DNA of 64,000 bases from Achromobacter animicus. GTDB taxonomy: Bacteria > Pseudomonadota > Gammaproteobacteria > Burkholderiales > Burkholderiaceae_B. A model generated the notes under the pieces. The model was not told the DNA's origin. It was given only the letters and a program-made list of their open reading frames with translations, and searched no databases. Position numbers and translations under genes: made by a program. Shown in pieces: positions 53,605 through 62,436 of the stretch; position 1 is the first letter of the stretch, and each line of letters opens with the position of its first letter. The stretch is taken from the NCBI RefSeq assembly GCF_902859585.1, contig NZ_CADIJM010000001.1:744001-808000 (forward strand), in the 5' to 3' direction.

Positions 53605-56268
53605 CTAACCAATCCTGCGCTGCTCCACCCCCATGTCGCGCCAGGCCTCGCCGTGGCACGTAAACATCAGGATCTGATGGCGGGTCGCGGCGTCGAACAG
53701 CGCGCGCTTCATGAAGTCGCGCCGGGCGTCGTCGGTGTGGACCAGCGCGTCGTCAAGCAGCAGCAAGGTGGGCCGGCCGGCCTCGCGCAGCAGATCGGCG
53801 TAGGCGAACCGCGCCAGGATGCCGAGCTGTTCCCGCGTACCGAAGCTGAGGGCGTCCAGCGCGTCTTCGCCATCGCCCCGGCGCAGCGCCGTGGGCAGCA
53901 GCGCATCGTCCAGGCGCAGCGCGGCGTCGGGAAAGAGCAGCGCCAGATAGTGGTTGAGGCGGCGGGCGAGCGGCGCTTGCAGGCGTTGCGTGGCGGCTGC
54001 GCGTTTGTCGGCCAACAGCTTTTGCAGCAGGTCCAGCGCGGCGGCGCGCCGTGAGAATTCGTCGCGGCGCCGTTGCAGACGCTCGCAGGCTGCCTGCGCT
54101 TCGGACAGGCGTTCGCCCAGGCCTTGCGCACCGGCCTGGTCCAGCTTGCCCTGCAATTGCAGGATGTCGCCGTGCCGCTTGTGCTGGGCGTCGCGTTCGA
54201 TGGCGGCGGATTTTTCAAACCGCTGCACGTCCTGCTCCGCGAGTTCGGGCCGATGTTCAGCCAGCGAGGCCCGGGCCTCGCGTACGCGCAGTTCGAGCTG
54301 GTCGTGGGCGCTGCGAACTTCGGCGAGGCGGCCGGCGCGGGCGTGGCGTTGCGCCGTGCGTTCGTCGGATTGCAGTTCTGCGCCCCGGGCGGCAGCCTGC
54401 CCTTCCAGCAACTGGGCACGGGCTGTGTCGGCGTCCAACGCGCGCTGCGCGTCGGCGACTGCCTTTTCCGCCTGCGCCGCAACGGCTTCGGCCTCGCGCA
54501 GGGTCTGCACGGCGTCGGGCAGATCGTCATCGCTTGTGTGGGCATCTGCATCAGCAACCCGAATGCCGTCTTCGGTTTCCTGCACAGGCGGCAGCTTGGA
54601 CAGCCTTTCCTGCAACTGCGCCAGCCGCGCCAGTGCCTCGTCGCGCTGGGTGCGCAGCGCATCCACGCCGCGGGGCGCATGAATGCTCAGCGTCTTGCGC
54701 ATGCCTTCGAGTTCGCGCTGCAGCGCGTTGTAGCGCGCGTGACGCTGTTCGGCATCGGCCAGGGTGTCGACGCCCGCCCGCTTGAGCAACGCGGCGCTTG
54801 CCGACTCCGCGCGCGCCAGTTCGCGCTGCAAGGCCGGCAGGTCTTGTCCGCCCGGCTCGATTTGCAGGCGCCCCACACCGGGCAGATCGAGTTCGGCCGC
54901 GGCCGTAAGCAGGACTTCGCCCGCGCCGCTGACGGCCTTGCCGTCCAGCAGCGCCTGCGCGCCGGCATCGAGCCGGTACCGCACGCGCGTCGCGACCGCC
55001 TGTTGCTGCAACTGCAGATTTCCGAGTTCGCGGCCGGCCTTGCGCAGCGCCTCGATTTCAGCATCGGATATTTCGAGTTGGACGGCTTCTGTGCGCAACG
55101 CCGAACCTTGCTGGATCAGGTGGGTGGCTGCGACCAGCGCGCCGTCCAGGCGTTCGATTTCGGGGGTGAGCTGCGCAAGCTGCCGGTCCAGGTCGCGGCG
55201 GTCCGCCAGCGCCTGAAGCCGCGTCACGCGCCGGCGCGCGGCCTCGACTGCGGCGGCATGCGATTGCCGCTGCTGCAACGCGCGCGCTAGCGGTTCCTGC
55301 ATCGCCTGCACATGGGCGTGCGCCGCGCGCGCATCCCGAAGCAGCGCCTGGTAATCGGCTTCGTCCTGTTGATCGCGGCGGACCTGATCCTGCAGCAGTG
55401 CAAGGGTCTGGGCGGCCTGCGCCTGCTCGCGTTGCAGTCCGTCGAAGGCTTCACGCTCCTTGGCCAGTGCGGCAAGGCGCGCGCGGGCCTGGACAGCCTT
55501 GGCCTCGAAATCCTTCCAGGGTTGCGCGGCCTGGGCGCGTTCATGTTCGCGCCGCAGTTCGGCCAGGCGATCGACGTCGGCGTTGAGCTGGGCCATGGCC
55601 TGCCCGCATTCGTCGCGTTCGGACAAGGCGCGCGCGAGCGCATCTTCGGCGTCTTTGTAGCTGCCCTTGGGACGGCCGTTGCGGGCGTCCAGCAGCGCGG
55701 CGCGCTCGGCCGACACGCGATCGAACAGCCGGTCGCCGTCTCCGGAGGCCAGCTCGCCGGAGAGCTGCGTCAGCGCATCGCGCAGATGCGAGCCCGCAAA
55801 GCCGGCGGCTTCGTGCAGGTTCTGGCCGTCGCCCTGGCGGATCCATAGCAGGCCCGGTACGCCAGCCAGGTCAGGTTTGCTTTGGCCGCGCCCGGGCATT
55901 TCAAAGCCCAGTAAACCGGCCAGCGCGTTTTCGGCTTCTTCGCCGTCCAGCCGCTGCGCGCCGTCGTCCACCACGAGTTCGCAGCGGGCCTTGGACAGGA
56001 ACTGCTTTTTCAGGACGTAGGCGTGATCCGCGTGCGTGAAGGCCACTTCAACGCTGGGGCGCGCGCCGGATTCGCCGCGCGGCGCCAGGTCGGCGACCTT
56101 GCTGGTGCTGTAGCGTTCAAGGAAGGCGGCTCGGATGGCGGCCGCGACCGTGCTTTTGCCGGCCTCGTTGGGGCCGACAAAGAGGTTCAGGCCGTCTTGC
56201 AGTCCGTCCAGCGACAGCGGCTGGCGGAACTTGCGGAATTCTTCGAGGGCGATGCGGGAGATCTTCAT
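53605..56268 (-). CDS. SbcC/YhaN-like coiled-coil ATPase
   Basis: The 887-residue protein has an ABC-type head split between its ends. Walker A is VGPNEAGKSTVAAAIRAAF (around 32-50), and at the C-terminus come a signature-like LSFGTREQLGILARFAYADL and Walker B RPTLLLLDDALVHTDD. Between them is about 600 residues of Ala/Gln/Arg/Glu-rich coiled coil. SbcC and Rad50 have a central CxxC zinc hook; none is seen here, and the protein is shorter, so it is closer to YhaN-type partners. Its start overlaps the nuclease gene stop (ATGA). Together they should form a DNA end-processing complex. Confidence 0.88.
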   Translation of the reverse strand: MKISRIALEEFRKFRQPLSLDGLQDGLNLFVGPNEAGKSTVAAAIRAAFLERYSTSKVADLAPRGESGARPSVEVAFTHADHAYVLKKQFLSKARCELVVDDGAQRLDGEEAENALAGLLGFEMPGRGQSKPDLAGVPGLLWIRQGDGQNLHEAAGFAGSHLRDALTQLSGELASGDGDRLFDRVSAERAALLDARNGRPKGSYKDAEDALARALSERDECGQAMAQLNADVDRLAELRREHERAQAAQPWKDFEAKAVQARARLAALAKEREAFDGLQREQAQAAQTLALLQDQVRRDQQDEADYQALLRDARAAHAHVQAMQEPLARALQQRQSHAAAVEAARRRVTRLQALADRRDLDRQLAQLTPEIERLDGALVAATHLIQQGSALRTEAVQLEISDAEIEALRKAGRELGNLQLQQQAVATRVRYRLDAGAQALLDGKAVSGAGEVLLTAAAELDLPGVGRLQIEPGGQDLPALQRELARAESASAALLKRAGVDTLADAEQRHARYNALQRELEGMRKTLSIHAPRGVDALRTQRDEALARLAQLQERLSKLPPVQETEDGIRVADADAHTSDDDLPDAVQTLREAEAVAAQAEKAVADAQRALDADTARAQLLEGQAAARGAELQSDERTAQRHARAGRLAEVRSAHDQLELRVREARASLAEHRPELAEQDVQRFEKSAAIERDAQHKRHGDILQLQGKLDQAGAQGLGERLSEAQAACERLQRRRDEFSRRAAALDLLQKLLADKRAAATQRLQAPLARRLNHYLALLFPDAALRLDDALLPTALRRGDGEDALDALSFGTREQLGILARFAYADLLREAGRPTLLLLDDALVHTDDARRDFMKRALFDAATRHQILMFTCHGEAWRDMGVEQRRIG

Positions 56269-57392
56269 TTGGCGGCTCCCGGCGTGGCGGTTTCGCGCTG
56301 GAACCGCAGCAGCAGGCGCAAGGCCTCGCTGGCCACGGCGGACTGGTCTTCGTCCGCCTGCAACGCCTGCAGTTGTGCGGCGACCTCGCCCACGTAGCCG
56401 CTGGCGCGCAATTCGGCCAGGTCAGCTTCGTCGGGTTCCAGGCGCACGCCGGACAAGTCCGGCAGCAAGGCCCGCACCTGCGCGGCGGCCTCGGCCACGG
56501 CCTTTTGCAGCGCATCCCAGGTTTCAAGGTTGACGTGCCCCTGCACGTCGAGGCGCAGCACGTCGTCTGACCGCAACGCCGCCATGCGTTCGGCCAGCGC
56601 CTGGGCATCGGTGGGCAGGCTAAGGGTTTCGGTCCAGGCGGACCAGCGGTACTTGCCGGTTGCAATGCGTTCGACCACGGGTGCGGCGCCCGGCGCGTCG
56701 ATGCGCACGTCCAGGACATAACCGGGCTCGTTGCCGCGAAAGCGGTCCTGTTCCGGCGTGCCGGCATACCAGGTGCGTGTGTCAATGGACAGACAGCCGT
56801 GCCAATCGCCCAGGGCCAGATAGTCCAGACTGGCGCGGTCCGCGCGGTCGGGCGCAATGGGATTGGTGGCGTCGATCGTGTCGGGCAGGCGGCCGGCAAC
56901 GCTGCCATGGGCGAGGCCCACACGGATGCGTCCGGGTGGCGTCTCGAGCGTGTCGAAAGCCTGGGTGACGTCGTCGTAGGTGTGGCGTTGCGTAAGCGGC
57001 GCGGCAAGCACAGCGAGGTTGGCGTCCGGCAGGTCCACCACGCCGGTCGTAAGCGGCACATGCACGTTGGCGGGGATGCAGCCCAGTTGCATGGCGCGGC
57101 TCCAGACGCTGTCGGCAAGGGCCGCGTCGTGGTTGCCGGCGATCATTACCCAGGGCCCCGTGTAGCCGGCCATGGCGGCAAAGAGGCGGCGGATGCTGCG
57201 ATCGGACACGGCCTGCGTGTCGAAGACGTCTCCGGCGACCAGCACGGCATCCACGCGGCGCTCGGCGGCCAGCGTGGCGATGCGCGCGACGACCTCGAAA
57301 CGGGCCTCGGCGAGCATGGCGGCATCGTCGGTTTCAAACTGGCCGTATTGGCGGCCGATCTGCCAGTCGGCAGTGTGCAGGAAATGGGTCAT
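56265..57392 (-). CDS. SbcD/YhaO-like metallophosphoesterase (DNA exonuclease)
   Basis: The 375-residue protein starts MTHFLHTADWQIGRQYG. The phosphoesterase motifs are in order: HTADWQIG, VLVAGDVFDTQ (around 48-58), IAGNHDAALADS (around 85), LAHGSVAGR (around 170) and LALGDWHGCLS (around 202). The last lacks the usual GHxH and reads GDWHG. The C-terminal 130 residues form a capping region. It is the first gene of a two-gene unit with the coiled-coil ATPase and likely cuts DNA ends in an ATP-controlled way, as SbcCD and Mre11-Rad50 do. Confidence 0.9.
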   Translation of the reverse strand: MTHFLHTADWQIGRQYGQFETDDAAMLAEARFEVVARIATLAAERRVDAVLVAGDVFDTQAVSDRSIRRLFAAMAGYTGPWVMIAGNHDAALADSVWSRAMQLGCIPANVHVPLTTGVVDLPDANLAVLAAPLTQRHTYDDVTQAFDTLETPPGRIRVGLAHGSVAGRLPDTIDATNPIAPDRADRASLDYLALGDWHGCLSIDTRTWYAGTPEQDRFRGNEPGYVLDVRIDAPGAAPVVERIATGKYRWSAWTETLSLPTDAQALAERMAALRSDDVLRLDVQGHVNLETWDALQKAVAEAAAQVRALLPDLSGVRLEPDEADLAELRASGYVGEVAAQLQALQADEDQSAVASEALRLLLRFQRETATPGAAK

Positions 57393-57454
57393 GCGGCGAT
57401 TTTGGCATAAAGCAACGAGCCGTTTCGCGCACAGCGTGCGCAATTCAGCGCACT

Positions 57455-57486
57455 CAAAAACACGCGGGCCGCATCGAAGCGGCCCG
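57455..57486 (-). terminator. Probable terminator downstream of dadA
   Basis: CGGGCCGC-TTCGAT-GCGGCCCG on the minus strand is followed by CGTG and then TTTTTG. It lies 128 bp after the dadA stop and just ahead of the nuclease gene. Confidence 0.6.
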
Positions 57487-57614
57487 GAGGGTGTGCGTCC
57501 TACTGGCCGTGCAAGCGCCAGATCAGGCGCAGGCCGGTGAGACGCAGTTCAGATGCGATTCGAGGCGCAGATCAAGCAGTCCAAGCACGCCTCGAGGTGC
57601 AGCTTAAGTCCTGC

Positions 57615-58916
57615 TCAAGCGCCCTTGCCGTCCAGCACCAGTTGCTGGCGGGACGCCGCGCTGCGATCGTAGCGCGACAACCCGAGCCCGTCGGTGCTGA
57701 TGGCGGGGCGCTGGCCCATGACGAGATCCGCGACCAGCTTGCCGGAACCGCAAGCCATGGTCCAGCCCAGCGTGCCGTGGCCGGTATTCAGGTAGAGGTT
57801 GTTGTAGCGGGTGGCGCCGACGACCGGCGTGCTGTCCGGCGTCATGGGACGCAGGCCGGTCCAAAACTCGGCCTGGGCCACGTGGCCGCTGCCGGGGAAC
57901 AGATCGTTGACCACCAGTTCCAGCGTCTTGCGGCGGGCGTCCTTCAGGCGCAGGTCGAAGCCGGACAATTCGGCCATGCCGCCCACGCGGATCCGCTGGT
58001 CAAAGCGCGTGACGGCGACCTTGTAGGTTTCGTCCAGCACCGTCGACACCGGCGCGGCGGCCTCGTCCTTCATGGGAATGGTCAGGGAGTAGCCCTTGAC
58101 CGGATACACCGGCAGGTCCAGGCCGAGGGGCTCGAGAAAACCGCGGGTGTAGCTGCCGAAGGCGGCCACATAGCGGTCGGCCGTGAGGACTTCGTTGCCG
58201 ACGCGCACGCCGGTGATCTGGCCGCCGGCGGTGTTCAGGCCCGTGACGCTTTGGCCAAAACGGAATTCAACGCCCAGTGCGGCCGCCATGTCCGCCAGGC
58301 GGCGGGTGAAAAGCTGGCAGTCGCCGGTTTCATCATTGGGCAGGCGCAGGCCGCCGGTGAGCTTGTGCGCGGAGTTGGCGAGCGCGGGCTCGGCCGTGAC
58401 GAGACGGTGGCGGTCCAGCAATTCGTAGGGAACGCCCACCTCTTCGAGCACCGCGATGTCGCGGCGCGCGGCTTCCATCTGGGCTTCGGTGCGGAACAAC
58501 TGGAGCGTGCCGCGGGCGCGCTCTTCGTAGTGGATGCCGGTGGCGGCGCGCAATTCACGCAGGCAGTCGCGGCTGTACTCGGACAGGCGCAGCATGCGTT
58601 CCTTGTTGACGGCATAGCGGTCGGCCGAGCAGTTGGCCAGCATGGCGGCCATCCATTTGAGCTGGAACAGGCTGCCGTCCAGGCGGATCGCCAGCGGCGC
58701 ATGTTTCTTGAAGAGCCATTTGATCGCCTTGAGCGGAATGCCGGGCGCGGCCCAGGGCGTGGAATAGCCCGGCGACACCTGTCCGGCATTGGCGTAGCTG
58801 GTCTCCTGCGCCGCGGCCCGCTGGCGGTCCAGTACGGTCACTTTGGCGCCCTGCCGGGCCAGGTAATAGGCGGTGGTGGTGCCGATGACGCCGCTGCCGA
58901 GGACGATCACATGCAT
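57615..58916 (-). CDS. dadA: D-amino acid dehydrogenase DadA
   Basis: A 433-residue flavoprotein with the FAD motif [20 protein letters not shown] at the extreme N-terminus. [20 protein letters not shown] (around 52-71), [20 protein letters not shown] and the C-terminal [16 protein letters not shown] are DadA signatures. It oxidises D-alanine and other D-amino acids to keto acids, passing electrons to the respiratory chain at the inner face of the membrane. The alanine racemase gene dadX, its partner in E. coli, does not follow. It is divergent from an Lrp-type regulator with a dyad in the shared region. Confidence 0.96.
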   Translation of the reverse strand: MHVIVLGSGVIGTTTAYYLARQGAKVTVLDRQRAAAQETSYANAGQVSPGYSTPWAAPGIPLKAIKWLFKKHAPLAIRLDGSLFQLKWMAAMLANCSADRYAVNKERMLRLSEYSRDCLRELRAATGIHYEERARGTLQLFRTEAQMEAARRDIAVLEEVGVPYELLDRHRLVTAEPALANSAHKLTGGLRLPNDETGDCQLFTRRLADMAAALGVEFRFGQSVTGLNTAGGQITGVRVGNEVLTADRYVAAFGSYTRGFLEPLGLDLPVYPVKGYSLTIPMKDEAAAPVSTVLDETYKVAVTRFDQRIRVGGMAELSGFDLRLKDARRKTLELVVNDLFPGSGHVAQAEFWTGLRPMTPDSTPVVGATRYNNLYLNTGHGTLGWTMACGSGKLVADLVMGQRPAISTDGLGLSRYDRSAASRQQLVLDGKGA

Positions 58917-58967
58917 GATTCTTTCCGGTATTTGGATTTGTCTGGGAATTTCGGTAGTCTATGACCC

Positions 58968-58991
58968 CTTCAGCAGTGAAAAACACTGAAG
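58968..58991. promoter_or_regulatory. Operator-like dyad between dadA and lrp-type gene
   Basis: CTTCAG and CTGAAG arms (58968-58973, 58986-58991) flank CAGTG-AAAAA-CACTG-like inner repeats, giving an A-rich centre with nested symmetry. It lies 52 bp upstream of dadA and 60 bp upstream of the regulator. This suits binding of the divergent Lrp-family protein, which usually recognises degenerate dyads with AT-rich centres. Confidence 0.6.
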
Positions 58992-59051
58992 ATTTTCCTT
59001 GGGCAGTGGTTTTTCTCGGGCCAACCTTGTTTTTCGACCGGCGTTAGTGAA

Positions 59052-59519
59052 ATGCGCGACCTCGACCGAATTGACCTCAAAATCCTCGACATCCTGCAGC
59101 GCGAAGGCCGGATTTCGGTCACGGAATTGGCCGAGCGCGTGAGCCTGTCGGCCACCCCCTGCTCCGACCGCGTCAAGCGCATGGAGCGCGAAGGCGTCAT
59201 CACGGGTTACCATGCGCGCGTCAATCCGGCGGCGCTGGGCAAGAATCTGCTTGTCTTCCTGGAGATCAAGCTGTCGGCCAAGTCGGGCGACGTCTTCGAC
59301 AAGGTCAAGCAGGAACTGCTGTACGTGCCCGAGGTCATGGAATGCCACCTGGTGTCGGGCGAATTCGACTACCTGGTCAAGGCGCGCCTGTCTGAAATGA
59401 ATGAATACCGCCGTCTTCTGGGCGAAATCCTGAAGCGGTTGCCCGCGTCCGCCGAGTCTCACAGCTACATCGTGATGGAGGAGATCAAGGAGACGCTCTT
59501 CCTGCCGGTGGACCGCTAG
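59052..59519 (+). CDS. Lrp/AsnC family transcriptional regulator (DadR-like)
   Basis: A 155-residue protein with the Lrp helix-turn-helix (LDRIDLKILDILQREGRISVTELAE up to SATPCSDRVKRMEREGVI, residues 4-52). It has the RAM ligand domain (65-150: LLVFLEIKLSAKS; VMECHLVSGEFDYLVKARL). Its position, divergent from dadA with a shared operator-like dyad, suggests it is the alanine-responsive activator, like DadR of Pseudomonas and Bordetella relatives. Family certain; target inferred. Confidence 0.94.
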   Translation: MRDLDRIDLKILDILQREGRISVTELAERVSLSATPCSDRVKRMEREGVITGYHARVNPAALGKNLLVFLEIKLSAKSGDVFDKVKQELLYVPEVMECHLVSGEFDYLVKARLSEMNEYRRLLGEILKRLPASAESHSYIVMEEIKETLFLPVDR

Positions 59520-59678
59520 GGCCTGTTCACACTAAAAGAAGGGATGCGCCGCGCCCGGCCAGGGGCCCCGGCGAGGGCGCGTCCGCCTTGTTACCGATAA
59601 ATCCTGCGGCGGCTGCTATGCTGCGGCCCTCCCCGGCGAGCCGATGCGCTCGTCCGACCCTAATTTTTGCTCTTGCCC

Positions 59679-60488
59679 ATGACCCGTCTTTATAAATACT
59701 TCTTCCGCGGCCTGATCACCGTCCTGCCGCTGGCGCTGACGATCTACCTGCTGTACCTCTTTCTGGCCTGGACGGAAGGCGTGGCGCTGACGTTCCTGCG
59801 CCCCTTCATCGGCGGCTTCTATGTGCCGGGCATGGGCCTGGCGCTGGGCATCCTGGGCATTCTGGCCATCGGCTACCTGGTGTCCAAGCAGCGCGTGCAG
59901 CGGTTCCTGACCCTGGTCGAGATGCCCTTCACCAACTTGCCGGTGGTCAAGAGCATCTATTCGTCGCTCAAGAGCTTTGCGGATTACTTCTCGCCCAGTT
60001 CCAAGAACACGGCCCAGCAGGTCGTTGTCCTGCGCATCCCGGGCCAGCAGCTTGAGCTGGTGGGTCTGGTGACGCGCCGCGGCACCGACGGCCTGCCCGA
60101 GGGATTCACCCAGGGCGATCGTGTCGCCGTCTACCTGCCGATGGGCTACATGATTGGCGGCTATACGGTGTTCGTGCCGCAGGAATGGGTGCAGCCCATC
60201 CAGATGTCGGTCGAGGAAGCCATGCGCTCGTCGCTGATCGCCTGGATGGCGCGGGCAGAAACCGGCGGCATCCGCCCCGTGCCGACGGCCAGCCCGGACG
60301 CGGGCGCGGATAAGTCCGTGGCTCAGCCGGTCACGCCGCCGGTCGCCCAGCCCGCGGGCCAAACCGCCGGCTCGTCCGTTTCCCCGGCCGTCTCCCCGTC
60401 CGTCGCGCCGTCCGCAGATCAGCCCGCCGCTGCCGGCAACCCGGCCAACCCGGCCAACCCGCGCACCCCCGGCAACGGCCCCGCCTGA
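59679..60488 (+). CDS. DUF502 family membrane protein
   Basis: A 269-residue protein starting MTRLYKYFFRGLITVLPLAL. Two helices (around 8-30 and 50-72) are followed by the conserved soluble part PFTNLPVVKSIYSSLKSFADYF (around 84-105) and VYLPMGYMIGGYTVFVPQEWVQPI. The last 65 residues are a low-complexity Pro/Ala/Ser/Val tail (VAQPAGQTAGSSVSPAVSPS). DUF502 has no known activity; in related genomes it often precedes aspS. Here it heads a unit with an S4 protein (23 bp later) and an Mrr-like protein. Confidence 0.92.
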   Translation: MTRLYKYFFRGLITVLPLALTIYLLYLFLAWTEGVALTFLRPFIGGFYVPGMGLALGILGILAIGYLVSKQRVQRFLTLVEMPFTNLPVVKSIYSSLKSFADYFSPSSKNTAQQVVVLRIPGQQLELVGLVTRRGTDGLPEGFTQGDRVAVYLPMGYMIGGYTVFVPQEWVQPIQMSVEEAMRSSLIAWMARAETGGIRPVPTASPDAGADKSVAQPVTPPVAQPAGQTAGSSVSPAVSPSVAPSADQPAAAGNPANPANPRTPGNGPA

Positions 60489-60511
60489 CCTCGATTTACC
60501 GAAGCACTTCC

Positions 60512-60769
60512 ATGTCCATCATCGAATTCACGCTTGCCGAAGGCAGCCCCTACATTGAAATCAATCAGCTGCTGAAGGCGACCGGCGTCGTCGACAGCGG
60601 CGGCGCCGGCAAGATGCTGGTGGCCGACGGCCAGGTCAGCGTCGGCGGCGTAGTCGAAACGCGCAAGACGGCCAAGATCCGCGATGGTCAGATCGTCACC
60701 TGCGGCGGCGTGCGCATCGTGGTCCGCGCCTTTGCCGGCGGCCACGACGACAACGGCGACAGCGCCTGA
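60512..60769 (+). CDS. S4-domain RNA-binding protein (YbcJ type)
   Basis: An 85-residue protein consisting of one S4 fold: YIEINQLLKATGVVDSGGAGKMLVADGQV (around 12-40), with VGGVVETRKTAKIRDGQIV. Members resemble YbcJ/YaaA, small RNA-binding proteins likely linked with ribosome or tRNA work. The short gaps on both sides (23 and 34 bp) put it in an operon with DUF502 and the Mrr-like gene. Confidence 0.92.
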   Translation: MSIIEFTLAEGSPYIEINQLLKATGVVDSGGAGKMLVADGQVSVGGVVETRKTAKIRDGQIVTCGGVRIVVRAFAGGHDDNGDSA

Positions 60770-60803
60770 ATTCCCAGTTGATCCCATCACGCCGCGAGCT
60801 GCC

Positions 60804-61379
60804 ATGAAATTCAAGATGTCCCAGAACTCCATCTTTGCCGTGCTGCTGCGCTCGCCGTGGTGGATGAGCGCCGGCGTGGCCGTGCTGCTGAGCGCAGGCG
60901 GCTTTGCCGCGCTGCCGCTGGAGTATGCCGCGATGGGCGTCTTTGCCGCGGTGCCGTTTGCCGTGATTTCGATCATGGCCGCCTACAAGCAGCTGCGCGC
61001 GCCGTCCGGCGCCCGCGTGCAGGCGGTGACCGAAACCGTTGCCGCCATGTCGTGGGCAGACTTTTCAAAGACCGTTGAAGCCGGTTTCCGCCGCGACGGC
61101 TGTGAGGTCGAACGCCTGCAGGCGCCCGGCGCCGATTTCGCGCTGAGCAAGGACGGCCACGTGGCCATCGTCAGCGCCAAGCGTTGGAAAGCCGCCAGAA
61201 ACGGCGTGGAACCGCTGCGCGAGCTGCAGGCCGTGCGCGAAAAGCGCGGCGCACGCGAAGCCATCTACATCGCGCTGGGCGACGTGTCGGACAACGCCTT
61301 GCAATACGCCAAGGCGCAGGGCGTCTCCCTGATGACCGCCCCGGAACTGACCAAACTGCTGCGCGACCTGAAGGTCTGA
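60804..61379 (+). CDS. Membrane-anchored Mrr-like restriction endonuclease family protein
   Basis: The 191-residue protein starts at MKFKMSQNSIFAVLLRSPWW. It has two membrane helices (around 20-38 and 42-62) followed by an Mrr_cat-like domain (80-190): GADFALSKDGHVAIVSAKRWK, then REAIYIALGDVSDNALQYAKAQGVSL. The nuclease motif D...(E/Q)xK keeps Asp and Lys, but the middle acidic/Gln position is Ser (VSAK, where family members read VQCK). Catalysis may therefore be lost or weak. It does not lie in a restriction-modification locus; its operon partners are DUF502 and an S4 protein. Confidence 0.8.
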   Translation: MKFKMSQNSIFAVLLRSPWWMSAGVAVLLSAGGFAALPLEYAAMGVFAAVPFAVISIMAAYKQLRAPSGARVQAVTETVAAMSWADFSKTVEAGFRRDGCEVERLQAPGADFALSKDGHVAIVSAKRWKAARNGVEPLRELQAVREKRGAREAIYIALGDVSDNALQYAKAQGVSLMTAPELTKLLRDLKV

Positions 61380-61393
61380 TAGCCCCTGCGGTT

Positions 61394-61822
61394 TCAGACC
61401 ACCATCACCGAACTGGCCGCGATGACGCGCCACGCACCTGCCGTGGCACCAGGCGTCGCGCGGGCCGCCTCACCTGCCGCAGCACCCGCCCCCGAATCCG
61501 GCGCCCAGGTTCGCATGAACCGGAACGTGCCGTTGGCCGGCACGCCGTTGTAGCTGCCCGCGATGCGGGCCAGCACCGACACCACCGCGCAATCCGCGCG
61601 CGGCAGGATGCACTGTTCGGACAGGTCCAGCGCGTGGATCTTCAGCAATCCGCCGCGGTGCGCATCCAGGTCATCCTCGCGCGTGACGGTCCAGCCCATG
61701 TGATTGACGAACAGCAGGTCCGGATGCAGCAGCGCTTCCAGCGCGGCAATGTCCGAGGACAGCATGGCCTGGCGCAGCCGTTCCTCGGCGTCCTGGATGG
61801 CGGCGGTGATCGAAGCATGCAT
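61394..61822 (-). CDS. SnoaL/NTF2-like fold protein (DUF4440 type)
   Basis: A 142-residue protein starting MHASITAAIQDAEERLRQAM. It shows the NTF2-like cone: helix 1, SDIAALEALLHPDLLFVNHMGW, the DLDAHRGGLLKIHAL segment and a strand pair ending NGTFRFMRTWA...WRVIAASSVMVV. The middle of the last region carries an Ala/Gly-rich insert (around 110-130). The family includes small enzymes and unknown stress proteins; no catalytic residues can be assigned. It converges with the Mrr-like gene. Confidence 0.78.
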   Translation of the reverse strand: MHASITAAIQDAEERLRQAMLSSDIAALEALLHPDLLFVNHMGWTVTREDDLDAHRGGLLKIHALDLSEQCILPRADCAVVSVLARIAGSYNGVPANGTFRFMRTWAPDSGAGAAAGEAARATPGATAGAWRVIAASSVMVV

Positions 61823-61982
61823 GGCGCGGGTCCCGGAAGTATCTTGGATTGAACACGCCCGCATTCTATTCGGTCATCAGCCGTCTTGCCTTGTTGCCAA
61901 TGCCCCGCACGTCGCGTTCGGGCATACGCTTTAATGCACCTCCCGCCGGTTTCCGGCGCCCCGCCATTTACCCATTTCAAAG

Positions 61983-62402
61983 ATGACCTATCGCATCCTT
62001 GCCGACCTCGTGCTGGTCATACATGGCCTGTTTGTCGCGTTCGTGGTGTTCGGCGGCCTGCTGGCGCTGTGGAAACCGCGCATGGCGTTCTGGCACCTGC
62101 CGGCGCTAGCGTGGGGTGCAATGGTGATCGGCATGGGCTGGATCTGTCCGCTGACGCCGCTGGAAGTGTCGCTGCGCGAACGCGCGGGGCAGGAAGGCTA
62201 CGCGGGCGGCTTCATCGAGCACTACGTGCTGGGTATCATCTACCCCGAGGGCATCACGCGGGCGACGCAGATGCTGCTGGCGGCGGTGCTGATCGTGGGC
62301 AACATCGTCGTCTACACCGTGTGGGCGCGCCGCCGCGCCGATGTGCGCCGCGCGGCTGCGGCTGCTGCCCAAGCGCGGCAGTCCGTACAGGGCCGCTCCT
62401 GA
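61983..62402 (+). CDS. DUF2784 family membrane protein
   Basis: A 139-residue protein with three to four helices. MTYRILADLVLVIHGLFVAFVVFG, the PRMAFWHLPALAWGA turn and GWICPLTPLEVSLRERAG (around 58-75) are characteristic of DUF2784. FIEHYVLGIIYPEGITR is the other conserved stretch. The family is a small inner-membrane protein of unknown function. The C-terminal tail is Arg/Ala rich. Confidence 0.9.
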   Translation: MTYRILADLVLVIHGLFVAFVVFGGLLALWKPRMAFWHLPALAWGAMVIGMGWICPLTPLEVSLRERAGQEGYAGGFIEHYVLGIIYPEGITRATQMLLAAVLIVGNIVVYTVWARRRADVRRAAAAAAQARQSVQGRS

Positions 62403-62436
62403 ACAACGCGAATCGCCCCACCCCTGCCCCGCGCCA

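Noticed and set aside
57393-57614. dadX (alanine racemase) after dadA
   Set aside because: Only a 222-bp gap and a probable terminator lie between dadA and the nuclease gene. No racemase motif is present.
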